Notes under the pieces: model-generated
Seen by the model: only the letters and a program-made list of their open reading frames with translations
Databases searched by the model: none
Told to the model about the DNA's origin: nothing
Origin: an uncultured Acidimicrobiales bacterium
GTDB lineage: Bacteria > Actinomycetota > Acidimicrobiia > Acidimicrobiales > SZUA-35
Reading direction: 5' to 3'
Length of the DNA: 56,906 bases
Assembly: GCA_937976305.1 (NCBI GenBank)
Contig: CALJSB010000099.1
Coordinates: 1-56,906, forward strand
Position numbers and translations under genes: made by a program
Shown here: one piece after another, positions 7,624-15,932 of the stretch
Layout of the letters: every line of letters begins with the position of its first letter
Numbering within the stretch: position 1 is the first letter of the stretch

Positions 7624-8184
7624 ATGGCAACGTCGCAGTCTCCGATCGATGCGATCAAAAAGTTCTACAGCTTCAAGAGCGACTTCCCGGTGGTCGATCG
7701 ATCGCTGGTCGACCATGCCCCCATGCGACTCCAAGCGAAGGCCATGGTCCACGCCCCGATCGAGTTGGCGTTTCGAGCGCTCGCCGATCAAACCACCTGG
7801 CCCACCTGGTACCCGACCTACCGGAGCGTTGAGTGGACATCCGCTCCCAACGCTGAAGGCAGCACCAGGCTGGTGAAGCGCAAAGGCAGACCGAGCTTTG
7901 AGCAGCAGGTCATCGAATGGGAAGACCCCTTCCGGATTGCGTTTTGCATCATTCGAGGGCGCGAGCCGGGGGTGGCCGCTGCGGCCGAGGAGTTTCTGCT
8001 GCGGCCGATGGGCCCACAGGCCTGCGAGTTCACCTGGCGATTCGGAGCAGAACCAGCAGGCATCGGCAAGGCGCTGGCGCCGGTGTTCCGAGGCGTGATG
8101 GGCAAGCACCCATTTGCGAACATCGCAAAGGAGCGAATGCCGAAAAAGTTCGCCTACTACGTGACGTCGCTCAACCGTCAGTAA
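7624..8184 (+). CDS. SRPBCC-family (polyketide cyclase/START-like) protein
   Basis: A 186-residue protein. After a leader of about 40 residues comes a START-like pattern: QAKAMVHAPIELAFRALADQTTWPTWYP, then VEWTSAPNAEGSTRLVKRKG, then a long C-terminal helix ending MPKKFAYYVTSLNRQ. SRPBCC domains form a deep hydrophobic pocket for lipids, polyketides or cofactors; no catalytic residues can be assigned. The start is ATG 7624, as the same frame upstream lies within the aminotransferase coding region in another frame. It follows that gene by 20 bp and converges on cobT, whose stop lies only 3 bp away. Function is unknown. Confidence 0.8.
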   Translation: MATSQSPIDAIKKFYSFKSDFPVVDRSLVDHAPMRLQAKAMVHAPIELAFRALADQTTWPTWYPTYRSVEWTSAPNAEGSTRLVKRKGRPSFEQQVIEWEDPFRIAFCIIRGREPGVAAAAEEFLLRPMGPQACEFTWRFGAEPAGIGKALAPVFRGVMGKHPFANIAKERMPKKFAYYVTSLNRQ

Positions 8185-8187
8185 TGC

Positions 8188-9261
8188 TCAGCCGTCGGTA
8201 ATGCCGACGTCGGCAAACGTTGCCATGTCGTTCATCACGGCAGCTGCGGCAACCACAATCGGGTGGGCCAGGGCCGCGCCGGTACCCTCGCCGAGCCGAA
8301 GGTCGAGTTCGAGAATCGGGTCGAGTTCGAGATGCGAGAGTGCTACCGTGGCAGCAGGTTCGACCGAGCGGTGACCGGCGATCATGTAGCCCCGCACAAG
8401 TGGCGACAACCGATCGGCAACGACGGCGCCAGCGAGAGCAATGACCCCATCGATGATCACGGGGATGCGGGCCTCGGCCGCTCCCAGACACAAACCAGCG
8501 ATTCCCCCGATCTCGAGCCCGCCCACTTCAGCGAGCAGGGCGAGTCCGTCACTTGGGTCGATCGAGCGTGCCCGCTCGAGTACCTCGGCGATCACCGTGG
8601 TCTTGAGAGCGAAGACCTCGTCGTCGATGCCAGTGCCACGACCGGTGATCGCTTCAGCGTCGAGGCCGACGGCGACACCAATCGTCGCAGTTGAGGCTGT
8701 GGTGTTGCCGATGCCCATGTCGCCGGTCAGCAGACATCGCGTGCCACCGGCCACGAGCTGTCGTGCGGTTTCGATGCCGAGCGCAACGGATTGTGCTGCC
8801 TCATCGACCGACATCGCTGGACCACGCCGGATGTTGTCTGAGCCGAGTCGGACTGGCGTGTTGACGAGTTGCGGGTGGTCGGGGAGTGCCGTGGCCACAC
8901 CTGCGTTCACGACAACCACGTCGATGCCGTTGGCCTGAGCGATGGCGTTGATGCCGGCGCCTCCGCCACAGAAGTTTCCAACCATCTGAGCCGTCACCTC
9001 TTGCGGCCACGGGCTGACACCTTCGGACAACACGCCATGGTCGGCCGCGAAGATGGCCACGGCCGCCGGAGCCGGGGCGGGCGGCAGCGTAGAGCCAGCG
9101 ATGGCGCTGAGTTGGACACCGAGTGATTCCACCCGGCCGAGCGCGCCCGGGGGCTTCGTCAGCTGGAGGTGATACTCAGCCGCCGCCGCGCCGGCTTCGG
9201 TGTCGACGGGCTGCAGTTTCCCGACGAGTTCGGAGAGGAGAGTTGAAGGGTCGCTGGTCAT
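8188..9261 (-). CDS. cobT: Nicotinate-nucleotide-dimethylbenzimidazole phosphoribosyltransferase
   Basis: A 357-residue CobT, full length for the family. It transfers phosphoribose from nicotinate mononucleotide to the lower-ligand base to make alpha-ribazole phosphate for cobalamin. Recognisable motifs are TKPPGALG near the N-terminus, AADHGVLSEGVSPWP, the phosphate loop GDMGIGNTTAS, the conserved Glu-containing EVGGLEIGGIAGL segment, and LDLRLGEGTGAAL near the C-terminus. Start ATG 9261 fits the family N-terminus; a TAGGAT hexamer lies 10 nt upstream. No other cobalamin gene is adjacent, so the pathway must be completed elsewhere. It is divergent from the selenoprotein operon (82 bp between starts). 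A corrinoid-linked MttB-like gene occurs at 37490-39007 in the same window. Confidence 0.93.
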   Translation of the reverse strand: MTSDPSTLLSELVGKLQPVDTEAGAAAAEYHLQLTKPPGALGRVESLGVQLSAIAGSTLPPAPAPAAVAIFAADHGVLSEGVSPWPQEVTAQMVGNFCGGGAGINAIAQANGIDVVVVNAGVATALPDHPQLVNTPVRLGSDNIRRGPAMSVDEAAQSVALGIETARQLVAGGTRCLLTGDMGIGNTTASTATIGVAVGLDAEAITGRGTGIDDEVFALKTTVIAEVLERARSIDPSDGLALLAEVGGLEIGGIAGLCLGAAEARIPVIIDGVIALAGAVVADRLSPLVRGYMIAGHRSVEPAATVALSHLELDPILELDLRLGEGTGAALAHPIVVAAAAVMNDMATFADVGITDG

Positions 9262-9343
9262 GGAACGTCCGATCCTATGGCCTCGCTGGTTTGGTCCATC
9301 AGCTGGGCCTACGGTCATGCGAGCGAGCAATCCGGGAGATGAC

Positions 9344-10612
9344 ATGGTCAGACTGAGCGACCTCCACGAGGCCGAGGCCCAACACATGCGAGACCGGGCG
9401 GCGGCCATGCCCGAGATCGATTGCGGGCCGTGGATCACACCCAAGCCGCTGGCCGAGTCGAAGGTGGCGATCATCTCGACCGCAGGCATGCATCGTCGGT
9501 CTGACCCGCCGTTCACGCCTGGAGCCATCGACTATCGAATCCTCCCGGGAGATGTCGACTTTGCCGATGTGGTGCTGTCGCACATCAGCACCAACTTCGA
9601 TCGCACAGCGTTCCAGCAAGACCCCAACATCATGCTGCCCGTCGATCGCCTGCGAGAGATGGCCGACCGGGGCGAGATCGGATCGGTGTCGCAGTGGCAT
9701 TACTCGTTCATGGGAGCGCAACCGAACCCGCTCCGCATGGAAGAGACCGGAGAAGAGGTCGGTCGACTTCTTGCCGCTGATGATGTCGACCTGGCGCTCC
9801 TGGTGCCGGTTTGACCGATCTGTTCGGGCGCGGTCGGCGCCCTCGCACACTTCATCGAACGAGCCGGAGTGGCCACGGCCTCGATCTCGCTCATACGTGA
9901 GCAGACCGAACGGGTCCGCCCACCTCGGGCGCTGTGGGTTCCGTTTGCCCTCGGTCGACCCCTCGGGTCGGCCGCTGACCCGGAGTTCCAGACCAACGTG
10001 ATCCGTGCCGCGTTCGCCATGCTCGAAACGACCACTGAGCCCACCATCGAGGACTACCCGGTCGAGGCGCCCGAAGAAGCAGGACCGGCCCAGTGGTCGT
10101 GCCCGCTCAGTCTCGATCTCGGTGATGACGACACCTTGAGCGGCCGCTTGCTCAGCGAGGTTGGTCGGCTGCGTCCCTGGTCAGCCGAGACTCGCCGAGA
10201 ACGGGGCCGCACACTCTTTGGAGCAACTGGCGCATCAACTGATCAGGTCGGCGACGTTGCCGAGGCGCTGGTGTCGATCGCGGAATCAGGCGACACGGCG
10301 ACGGCGCCGGTGAGCGACGTCGAGTGGGCATTTGACATGCCGCTGCTGATCCGTCATCTGGCCGACGACCTGCGCACCTTCTACCACGAGGGAGTCGCCG
10401 CCCAACCGGGTCCAGCTGCGCCCAATCACGCTGCCCTGAACGAATGGATCTTCGGGGGCACGGTGCTCGGCGAGACCTTGTTGAAGGTGGCCGATCATCT
10501 GACTGCGGCCGGTGACCCCTACTCGCTCCTCGTGCGGGGCCTGCTCATTCCCGAGGGCCACTACCAAGGCGGGAGCGCCTTCGGCGAAGGCGACCCGTTG
10601 AACGATCAATGA
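9344..10612 (+). CDS. Selenoprotein of the glycine/betaine/D-proline reductase B family (Sec157)
   Basis: The reading frame from ATG 9344 to TGA 10610-10612 is open except for one TGA at 9812-9814. Read through as selenocysteine, it gives a 422-residue protein. The part before (IISTAGMHRRSDPPF, YRILPGDVDFADVVLSHIS, NIMLPVDRLREM, IGSVSQWHYSFMG) and the part after (RALWVPFALGRPLG, DPEFQTNVIRAAF) both match the GrdB/PrdB-type reductase B family, and the TGA falls at the family's redox centre, giving VPV-Sec-PIC, a UxxC pair with Cys160. A GGGAG ribosome site lies 5 nt before the start. A SECIS-like hairpin follows the TGA. Members found in aerobes lack known partner subunits (GrdA, PrdA), so the substrate is unknown. 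The next gene overlaps by 4 bp. I read the TGA as a Sec codon, not a decay mutation, because both sides are fully conserved in the same frame. Confidence 0.85.
9812..9814 (+). other. In-frame TGA read as selenocysteine (residue 157)
   Basis: The codon context is GTT TGA CCG ATC TGT, giving Val-Sec-Pro-Ile-Cys. Downstream codons continue in the same frame without another stop to 10610. The position coincides with the Sec/Cys redox position expected for the reductase B family. Confidence 0.82.
9826..9842 (+). promoter_or_regulatory. Bacterial SECIS-like hairpin downstream of the Sec codon
   Basis: GGGCGC and GCGCCC form a perfect 6-bp stem around the loop GGTCG. The loop starts 17 nt after the TGA, inside the spacing range accepted for bacterial SECIS elements, and has G in its first positions as SelB binding requires. 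The hairpin is in the coding region, as expected in bacteria. Confidence 0.65.
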
Positions 10613-12081
10613 TCGAGGGCTACTGCTGGCCGCAGAGCGGACAGGCCGGAGATGTCGTCGAGCTCTTCGTTTCGTCGTTGCGCCAGTCAACCGCCGAGGT
10701 GCAGATCGTGCGCATCGGAGCATCTGAAACCGTCGTCGAGACCCAGACCATCACCGGTGTCGTTGATCAGGGTGTGCCAGACGACGTCGCCGTCAATGGC
10801 TGCGGTTGGTCGCCAAACCTCAACATCGAGATCGATCCAGCGTGGCCAACTGGCTTCTACCTGGTCCGCCTGAGCACCGACGACGGGTCAATAAGTGAAG
10901 CGTTCTTTGTCGTGCGCGCCGCACCAAACAGGGCCTCGCCTGGGTCGACGCTCTTGGTGTTGTCGACCTCGACGTGGGCTGCCTACAACGACTGGGGCGG
11001 TCCGAGCTTCTACACCGGCGGGCACCGGTCGTCGCAACTTCGTCCACTCCCTCGGGGCTTTCTCGACAAGCCCGACCCCGAGCGGTATCGCATCGCCCGG
11101 TTTGCCGAACTCCCGAAGGACGAACGGCGAGCCCACTTCGACCAGTACAGCTACTGGTCGGCAGCGGCCGGCTGGGCCAACTGGGAGCGGTTGTTCGTGT
11201 GGTGGGCCGAAACCGAAGGCGTCGAGCTCGACTACGCAACCAGCCTCGATCTGGCAAACGACCCTGGCCTGCTCGAACCCTATGGCGCCTACGTGAGCGT
11301 TGGCCACGACGAGTACTGGTCGGCCTCGATGCGTGACCACGTCGAGTCGTTTGTCGACAATGGAGGCGGCGCAGCGTTCTTCTCGGGTAACACCGCGTTC
11401 TGGCAGATTCGCTACGAACAAGACGACACCCAAGTCGTCGGCTACAAGCTCGACTTCGCCGACGATCCGGTGATGGGAACCGACCAGCAACACACCGTGT
11501 CGACCATGTGGAGTGATCCGCTCTGTGAGCGCCCCGAGTCAGAGATGACGGGCGTGACATTCACTCGGGGCGGGTACGCCCACGTGAACAGCGCGCCGAA
11601 GGGGTCAGGCGGCTACTCAATTTGGCGGCCAGAGCATTGGGCCTTCGATGGTCTCGACCTCTACCCGGGTGATCTGGTTGGAGCTGACCCCGTGGTGGTG
11701 GGCTACGAATGCGACGGGTGCGAACTGGTGATGGAGAACGGCCTGCCGACGGCGGCTGGGACGGCTGGCACACCGCAGAACTTCGAGGTGCTCGGAACGG
11801 CGCCAGCGCATCTCTGGGCCACCGAGGAAGGCGCTGCGGGGCTGCCGGATACCTATGTCGGCGAGCTCAATTGGGTGGCTGAACGTCTTGGCGGGGGAGA
11901 CAGCGAAGAGAGCCGGGCCCGATTCGCCAACGGTCACGCCGTGATGGGCGCGTTCAGACGGGGCAAGGGCGAAGTATTCACCACCGGTTGCACCGACTGG
12001 GCCTACGGCCTCGGCGACGAGGCGTGCGCTCGCATTACCCGCAACGTGCTCGAACACCTCGTGAATGGGAACCGTGCCTAG
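10609..12081 (+). CDS. N,N-dimethylformamidase large-subunit-like protein
   Basis: A 490-residue protein. Residues 1-105 look like a beta-sandwich (GDVVELFVSSL, WPTGFYLVRLS). Residues 110-490 match the C-terminal domain of the N,N-dimethylformamidase beta subunit family: STSTWAAYNDWGGPSFY, LDYATSLDLANDPGLLEPY, SVGHDEYWSASMRDHVESF, GGGAAFFSGNTAFWQIRYE, and near the end KGEVFTTGCTDWAYGL. In true DMFase this domain is a glutaminase-like fold with an iron site. Substrate here is unknown, and the small DMFase subunit is not present. Start ATG 10609 overlaps the selenoprotein stop (ATGA), so translation is probably coupled. It has no signal peptide. The tight coupling suggests a shared pathway with the selenoprotein, perhaps acting on an amide or amino-acid derivative; that is an inference. 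Confidence 0.8.
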   Translation: MIEGYCWPQSGQAGDVVELFVSSLRQSTAEVQIVRIGASETVVETQTITGVVDQGVPDDVAVNGCGWSPNLNIEIDPAWPTGFYLVRLSTDDGSISEAFFVVRAAPNRASPGSTLLVLSTSTWAAYNDWGGPSFYTGGHRSSQLRPLPRGFLDKPDPERYRIARFAELPKDERRAHFDQYSYWSAAAGWANWERLFVWWAETEGVELDYATSLDLANDPGLLEPYGAYVSVGHDEYWSASMRDHVESFVDNGGGAAFFSGNTAFWQIRYEQDDTQVVGYKLDFADDPVMGTDQQHTVSTMWSDPLCERPESEMTGVTFTRGGYAHVNSAPKGSGGYSIWRPEHWAFDGLDLYPGDLVGADPVVVGYECDGCELVMENGLPTAAGTAGTPQNFEVLGTAPAHLWATEEGAAGLPDTYVGELNWVAERLGGGDSEESRARFANGHAVMGAFRRGKGEVFTTGCTDWAYGLGDEACARITRNVLEHLVNGNRA

Positions 12082-12092
12082 GGTCGGAGCGT

Positions 12093-13022
12093 ATGAAGTC
12101 GTTTGATGCAGCAGCGGTTGCCGATCTCCTTGGCTGGCCCGAGTTGATCGAGGCCATCGAGGTGATCCTGTTGGAGCCGGGGGCCGAGGCACCGGAACGA
12201 ACGGTGCACTCGGTGTCCACGCCGACCGGACCAGATGCGTCGCTGCTGTTGAAGCCGGGCTGGGTCGTCGGCGATGTGATCGCGGTGAAGGTCGTGACGT
12301 TCTTCGGCGACAACGGTGAGCGGCAACTGCCGACAGTGAATGCCGGCGTTCTGTTGTTCAGCGCAACAGACGGAACACTCATCGGCGCCTGTGATGGCAA
12401 CGAACTCACTACCCGTCGCACCGCTGCAGCATCGGCGGTGGCGGCAAAGCGGCTTGCTCGAGTTGATGCCGAGCGTCTTCTCGTTGTTGGCACCGGTGCG
12501 CTTGCGCCGATGACCGCAGCCGCCCACAGTGCGGTCCGGAACTACTCCGAGGTAATGGTGTGGGGCCGAGATCAGGCCAAAGCGGCACAGGTCGTCGACG
12601 GTCTCGTTGCCGATGGAACAACCGCTGTCGTGGCGGATGACCTCGACGCCGCAGTCGCCGAGGCAGACGTCATCACGTGTGTCACCGGAGCCACGGCGCC
12701 GCTCATCAAGGGAGCACTCCTGGCCCCTGGCACCCACGTTGATCTCATTGGTGCGTTCACGCCGCAGATGCGCGAGACAGACGACGACGTCATCCGCCGA
12801 GCATCAATCTGGGTCGACACGAGAGCAGACGGCGTGCTCGCCGGCGACTTGGCCCAGCCGCTCGAGGCCGGGCTCATCACACTCGACGATCTCAAAGGCG
12901 ATCTGGCCGAACTCGTCGCCGGCCCCGACAGCGCCCGAACGTCTCCCGATGAGATCACGATGTTCAAGTCGGCCGGCATCGCGCTCGAAGACGTCGCCGC
13001 CGCCCGCCTCGTGTTCGCCTGA
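12093..13022 (+). CDS. Ornithine cyclodeaminase / mu-crystallin family protein
   Basis: A 309-residue OCD/mu-crystallin-family protein, usual length. The N-terminal half has the substrate-site region (VHSVSTPTGPDASLLLKPGW, IAVKVVTFFGDN), and the C-terminal half has a Rossmann fold with LLVVGTGALAPMTAAAHSAV and ADVITCVTGATAPLI. Family members make proline from ornithine, dehydrogenate alanine or lysine, or reduce cyclic imines such as pyrroline-2-carboxylate; I cannot choose among these. The start at ATG 12093 has GGAG 3-6 nt upstream, and the gene begins 11 bp after the previous stop, so it is the third gene of the selenoprotein operon. A cyclic-imino-acid enzyme next to a D-proline-reductase-B relative is suggestive of proline-type substrates. 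Confidence 0.85.
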   Translation: MKSFDAAAVADLLGWPELIEAIEVILLEPGAEAPERTVHSVSTPTGPDASLLLKPGWVVGDVIAVKVVTFFGDNGERQLPTVNAGVLLFSATDGTLIGACDGNELTTRRTAAASAVAAKRLARVDAERLLVVGTGALAPMTAAAHSAVRNYSEVMVWGRDQAKAAQVVDGLVADGTTAVVADDLDAAVAEADVITCVTGATAPLIKGALLAPGTHVDLIGAFTPQMRETDDDVIRRASIWVDTRADGVLAGDLAQPLEAGLITLDDLKGDLAELVAGPDSARTSPDEITMFKSAGIALEDVAAARLVFA

Positions 13023-13030
13023 ACCAGAGC

Positions 13031-13684
13031 TCAGTGTTCGCCGAAGGTGTCCCAGTGGGTCAGCTCGGCGGCGGGGAGGCGCTTGGCCAGCTTGAAGTCG
13101 GTGCCGATCGTGTAGGCCACCGGAAAGAGACCGGCTTGCGTATAGCGATCGAACGGGATGCCGAGAATTTCGGCCGCCTTCTCTTCATCGGGCAGGTGCA
13201 GGGTGGTCCATGCTGATCCCATGCCTCGGGCCCGGAGCGCCATCATGAAGCTCCAGACTGCGGGCAGAATCGAGCCCCACTGGCTCGCCTGGGCAAACGT
13301 GGGCAAACCCTCGTCGAGACGCCCTTCGATCAGCGGAATCACCATGTAGGGCGAACGTTCGAAGTTCTCGGCCAGGTAGTAGGCCGAGCTCCGCACCTTC
13401 TCCTGCCGGTCAGCACGAGTGTCGCCCTCTGCGTACTCCCGCCCGGGTTGGGCGGCATAGGCCGTGAAGTTCTTCAGGTAGAGCTCAGCGATGGCCTTCT
13501 TCTTGGCTTCGTCGCCGATCACCATCCACTGCCAGCCCTGTGTGTTCGACCCGGTGGGAGCCTGGAGGGCAATGTCAATGCACTCGAGCACCGTGGCCCG
13601 ATCAACAGGCTTGTCGAAGTCGAGCCGTTTGCGAACCGAACGGGTGGTGGTGAGCACTTCATCTGCAGTGAGGTTCAAGTTCAT
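13031..13684 (-). CDS. Nitroreductase-family protein
   Basis: A 217-residue nitroreductase-fold flavoprotein. The N-terminal TTRSVRKRLDF gives the FMN-phosphate Arg residues, QAPTGSNTQGWQWMV the isoalloxazine contact, and ALRARGMGSAWTTLHL the C-terminal FMN loop. It is clearly paralogous to the gene at 50114-50776, sharing these motifs and the C-terminal GTDFKLAKR pattern. Substrate unknown; soluble, NAD(P)H-dependent reduction is the family role. It converges with the ornithine-cyclodeaminase-like gene (8 bp apart) and is divergent from the alcohol dehydrogenase gene at 13711, with 26 bp between starts. Confidence 0.87.
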   Translation of the reverse strand: MNLNLTADEVLTTTRSVRKRLDFDKPVDRATVLECIDIALQAPTGSNTQGWQWMVIGDEAKKKAIAELYLKNFTAYAAQPGREYAEGDTRADRQEKVRSSAYYLAENFERSPYMVIPLIEGRLDEGLPTFAQASQWGSILPAVWSFMMALRARGMGSAWTTLHLPDEEKAAEILGIPFDRYTQAGLFPVAYTIGTDFKLAKRLPAAELTHWDTFGEH

Positions 13685-13698
13685 GGCTGCGAGCGTGC

Positions 13699-13704
13699 CA
13701 CACT
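13699..13704 (+). promoter_or_regulatory. Candidate -10 box for the alcohol dehydrogenase-P450 operon
   Basis: CACACT is followed by six bases (TCGGCC) and the ATG at 13711. Same hexamer-N6-ATG geometry as other leaderless candidates, although the first base departs from TANNNT. Confidence 0.35.
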
Positions 13705-13710
13705 TCGGCC

Positions 13711-14691
13711 ATGCAAGCAGTGCTGTGCGTTGAGGTCGATGGTTCCCTAGAGGTACGAGATGACCATCCGGAGCCGACGGGCGCTGGTGAGCTCGTGGAG
13801 GTCACGGCATGCGGGGTGTGCCATTCCGACATTCACGTTGTCGACGGCATCTATCCGAGCCCGCTGCCTCTGATCCTCGGGCACGAGATCACCGGTGTGC
13901 ACCATGAGCTCGGCCCGGTGATGGTCTACGCACCGTGGGGTTGTCGGGACTGTCGCCAGTGTGACGACGGGCTCGAGAACATCTGCTCGAATTCAACCGA
14001 GGCTGGGCTGTTGACCGATGGCGGGTACGCCGATCGCATCATGGTTCCCGATCGCCGCTATCTGGCGCCGCTCGATGGGCTCGACCCCATTGCCTCAGCG
14101 CCGCTGGCCTGCGGTGGGTTGACTGCCTACCGAGCTGTTGATCACACACTCGATCGGTTGCGTCGCCTCGGGCCCGATGCCCGAGCACTCGTGATCGGTG
14201 CTGGTGGGCTCGGCCAGTTCGCCATCCGCTACCTCCGACTGTTGAGCGATGCCCACGTGAGCGTCCTCGACCTGTCGCCAGACAAGCGTGCCACTGCGCT
14301 CGCCTTGGGAGCACACGCAGCGCTGGCTCCCGATGATGAGATCGGCGCGTACGACGCCGTGATCGACTTCGTGGGCGCCCCAGTAACGCTCGAGACCGCA
14401 GGACAGGCCATCCTCAAACAGGGAGTACTGGTCGCCGTCGGCCTTGGGCTGGGCACGGTCGGTGTCGGGTTTGGCGCCATCGCCCACGAAGCCACCGTTC
14501 TCACTTCGGTGTGGGGCTCCCGACTCCAGATGAATGAACTGCTCGACCTCGCTCGGAAGGAACCCTCGGTCATCCAGCCGGTCGAGACAATGGCCCTCCA
14601 CGAGGCCGAAGCCGCCCACCAACGGCTCCGCAACGGCGAGGTGACTGGTCGGATCGTTCTCGTTCCTGGTGCGTCGCAGGACATAGTGTGA
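13711..14691 (+). CDS. Zinc-dependent alcohol dehydrogenase (MDR family)
   Basis: A 326-residue medium-chain dehydrogenase. The catalytic zinc ligands are in VTACGVCHSDIH and in LILGHEITG. The structural zinc site is intact (WGCRDCRQCDDGLENIC, four Cys in the C-x2-C-x2-C-x7-C pattern). The NAD-binding loop is VIGAGGLGQFAIR, followed by an acidic residue (VLDLSPDK) that favours NAD over NADP. The protein is cytoplasmic and interconverts an alcohol and an aldehyde or ketone. Its stop overlaps the start of the P450 gene (GTGA), so the P450 probably makes the alcohol that this enzyme oxidises; the actual substrate is not visible from sequence. Confidence 0.9.
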   Translation: MQAVLCVEVDGSLEVRDDHPEPTGAGELVEVTACGVCHSDIHVVDGIYPSPLPLILGHEITGVHHELGPVMVYAPWGCRDCRQCDDGLENICSNSTEAGLLTDGGYADRIMVPDRRYLAPLDGLDPIASAPLACGGLTAYRAVDHTLDRLRRLGPDARALVIGAGGLGQFAIRYLRLLSDAHVSVLDLSPDKRATALALGAHAALAPDDEIGAYDAVIDFVGAPVTLETAGQAILKQGVLVAVGLGLGTVGVGFGAIAHEATVLTSVWGSRLQMNELLDLARKEPSVIQPVETMALHEAEAAHQRLRNGEVTGRIVLVPGASQDIV

Positions 14692-15914
14692 ATGACATGG
14701 TCGACATCGCAGACCCCAAGCTCTACGTGACGGGCATTCCTCATGACTCGTTCGCCGAGCTTCGAGGACAAGACGGCATTGTGTGGCACCCCTACCAGGA
14801 CAACGGCTTCTGGGCGGTCACTCGCTATGCCGACGTGAAGACCGTGTCGACCGAACCAGAACGCTTCTCATCAGCGATCGGCAACACCAATCTGTGGGAT
14901 CTCGAAGCCGACGCGCTCGAGGCCCGCCGATCGATCATCGACACCGACGCCCCCGACCACACCCGGCTACGCCGTCTTGTGAGCAAAGTGTTTACACCGC
15001 GGGCGTTACGGGTGTGGGAAGACGCAACTCGCGAGATCACCCGAGACCTGCTCGACGACTTCTGCGCTGAAGGCGGCGATTGGGTCGAGCTCGTGGCTGC
15101 GCCATTGCCTATCCGAGTGATTCTGTCGATTCTCGGCGTGCCGCTCGACAAAGGTGACTATCTCGTCGAGCTGTCGAACTATCTGATCGAAGGCACCACA
15201 GACGAGCCATCGCTGCCCGACGATGCATTCGGCAACACGACCGACATTCGGCTGTTGCCCTTCAGCAGCCCGGCCAGCCACGCGATGTTCACCTTTGCCG
15301 ACGAGATGGCGGATGTGAAGCGGCAGTCGCCACAAGAGGACGTGGTGACCCACCTGGTCGAAGCGGAAGACGCCGGAGACCGGTTGAGTCGCAGTGAATA
15401 CCGGAACATGTTCCACATTCTCGTGCTCGGAGGCAACGAGACAACACGCACTGCGTTCAGCCACGGGGCAATGGCACTGGCGGAGAACCCCGACCAGTGG
15501 GAGCGGTTGAAGAGCGACCCGTCGCTCGTCGAATCAGCGGTGGAGGAGTTCCTGCGGTTCTCGACGCCGCTCATGCACATGCGCCGCACCGCGGCCCACG
15601 ACACTGAACTGGCGGGCACCGCAATTGCGGCCGGCGACAAAGTGGTGATGTGGTACAACTCGGCCAACTTCGACCCCGAGGTGTTCGAGGATCCGCTGAC
15701 GTTTGACGTCGGACGTGACCAGGGTGCCCATCAGGCCTTCGGCGGTGGTGGCCCACACTTCTGCCTTGGAGCGTTCCTTGCTCGCATGGAGATTCGGGTG
15801 CTGCTCGAAGAGATGCTGGCTCGAGATCTCGATCTCGAGCTCACGGGTGAGCCAGAGCGGGCACCGTCCAACTTTGTGCACGGCATTCACTCGCTCCCGA
15901 TGAAGCCCCGCTAG
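14688..15914 (+). CDS. Cytochrome P450
   Basis: A 408-residue soluble bacterial class I P450. The haem-binding loop is FGGGGPHFCLG with ligand Cys359. The I-helix oxygen-activation motif is LGGNETTRTAF (Gly-x-Glu-Thr-Thr, with Asn before the Glu). The K-helix ExxR is EEFLRF, and the C-helix HxxxR haem contact is DHTRLRRL. The overlapping GTG start at 14688 gives MNDMVDIADPK; ATG 14697 is an alternative. It is translationally coupled to the Zn-alcohol dehydrogenase upstream. No ferredoxin or ferredoxin reductase gene is adjacent, so electron partners must come from elsewhere. The pattern resembles the CYP125/142/124-like steroid/alkyl hydroxylase range, but I do not assign a subfamily. Confidence 0.92.
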   Translation: MNDMVDIADPKLYVTGIPHDSFAELRGQDGIVWHPYQDNGFWAVTRYADVKTVSTEPERFSSAIGNTNLWDLEADALEARRSIIDTDAPDHTRLRRLVSKVFTPRALRVWEDATREITRDLLDDFCAEGGDWVELVAAPLPIRVILSILGVPLDKGDYLVELSNYLIEGTTDEPSLPDDAFGNTTDIRLLPFSSPASHAMFTFADEMADVKRQSPQEDVVTHLVEAEDAGDRLSRSEYRNMFHILVLGGNETTRTAFSHGAMALAENPDQWERLKSDPSLVESAVEEFLRFSTPLMHMRRTAAHDTELAGTAIAAGDKVVMWYNSANFDPEVFEDPLTFDVGRDQGAHQAFGGGGPHFCLGAFLARMEIRVLLEEMLARDLDLELTGEPERAPSNFVHGIHSLPMKPR

Positions 15915-15932
15915 CGCTCCGTCCCTTTTGGG

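Noticed and set aside
9812..9868. Two separate genes, one ending at TGA 9814 and one starting at GTG 9869
   Set aside because: The frame is the same on both sides, the TGA lies inside a conserved redox motif, and no ribosome site precedes 9869. A Sec codon explains all of this better than a split or a nonsense mutation.
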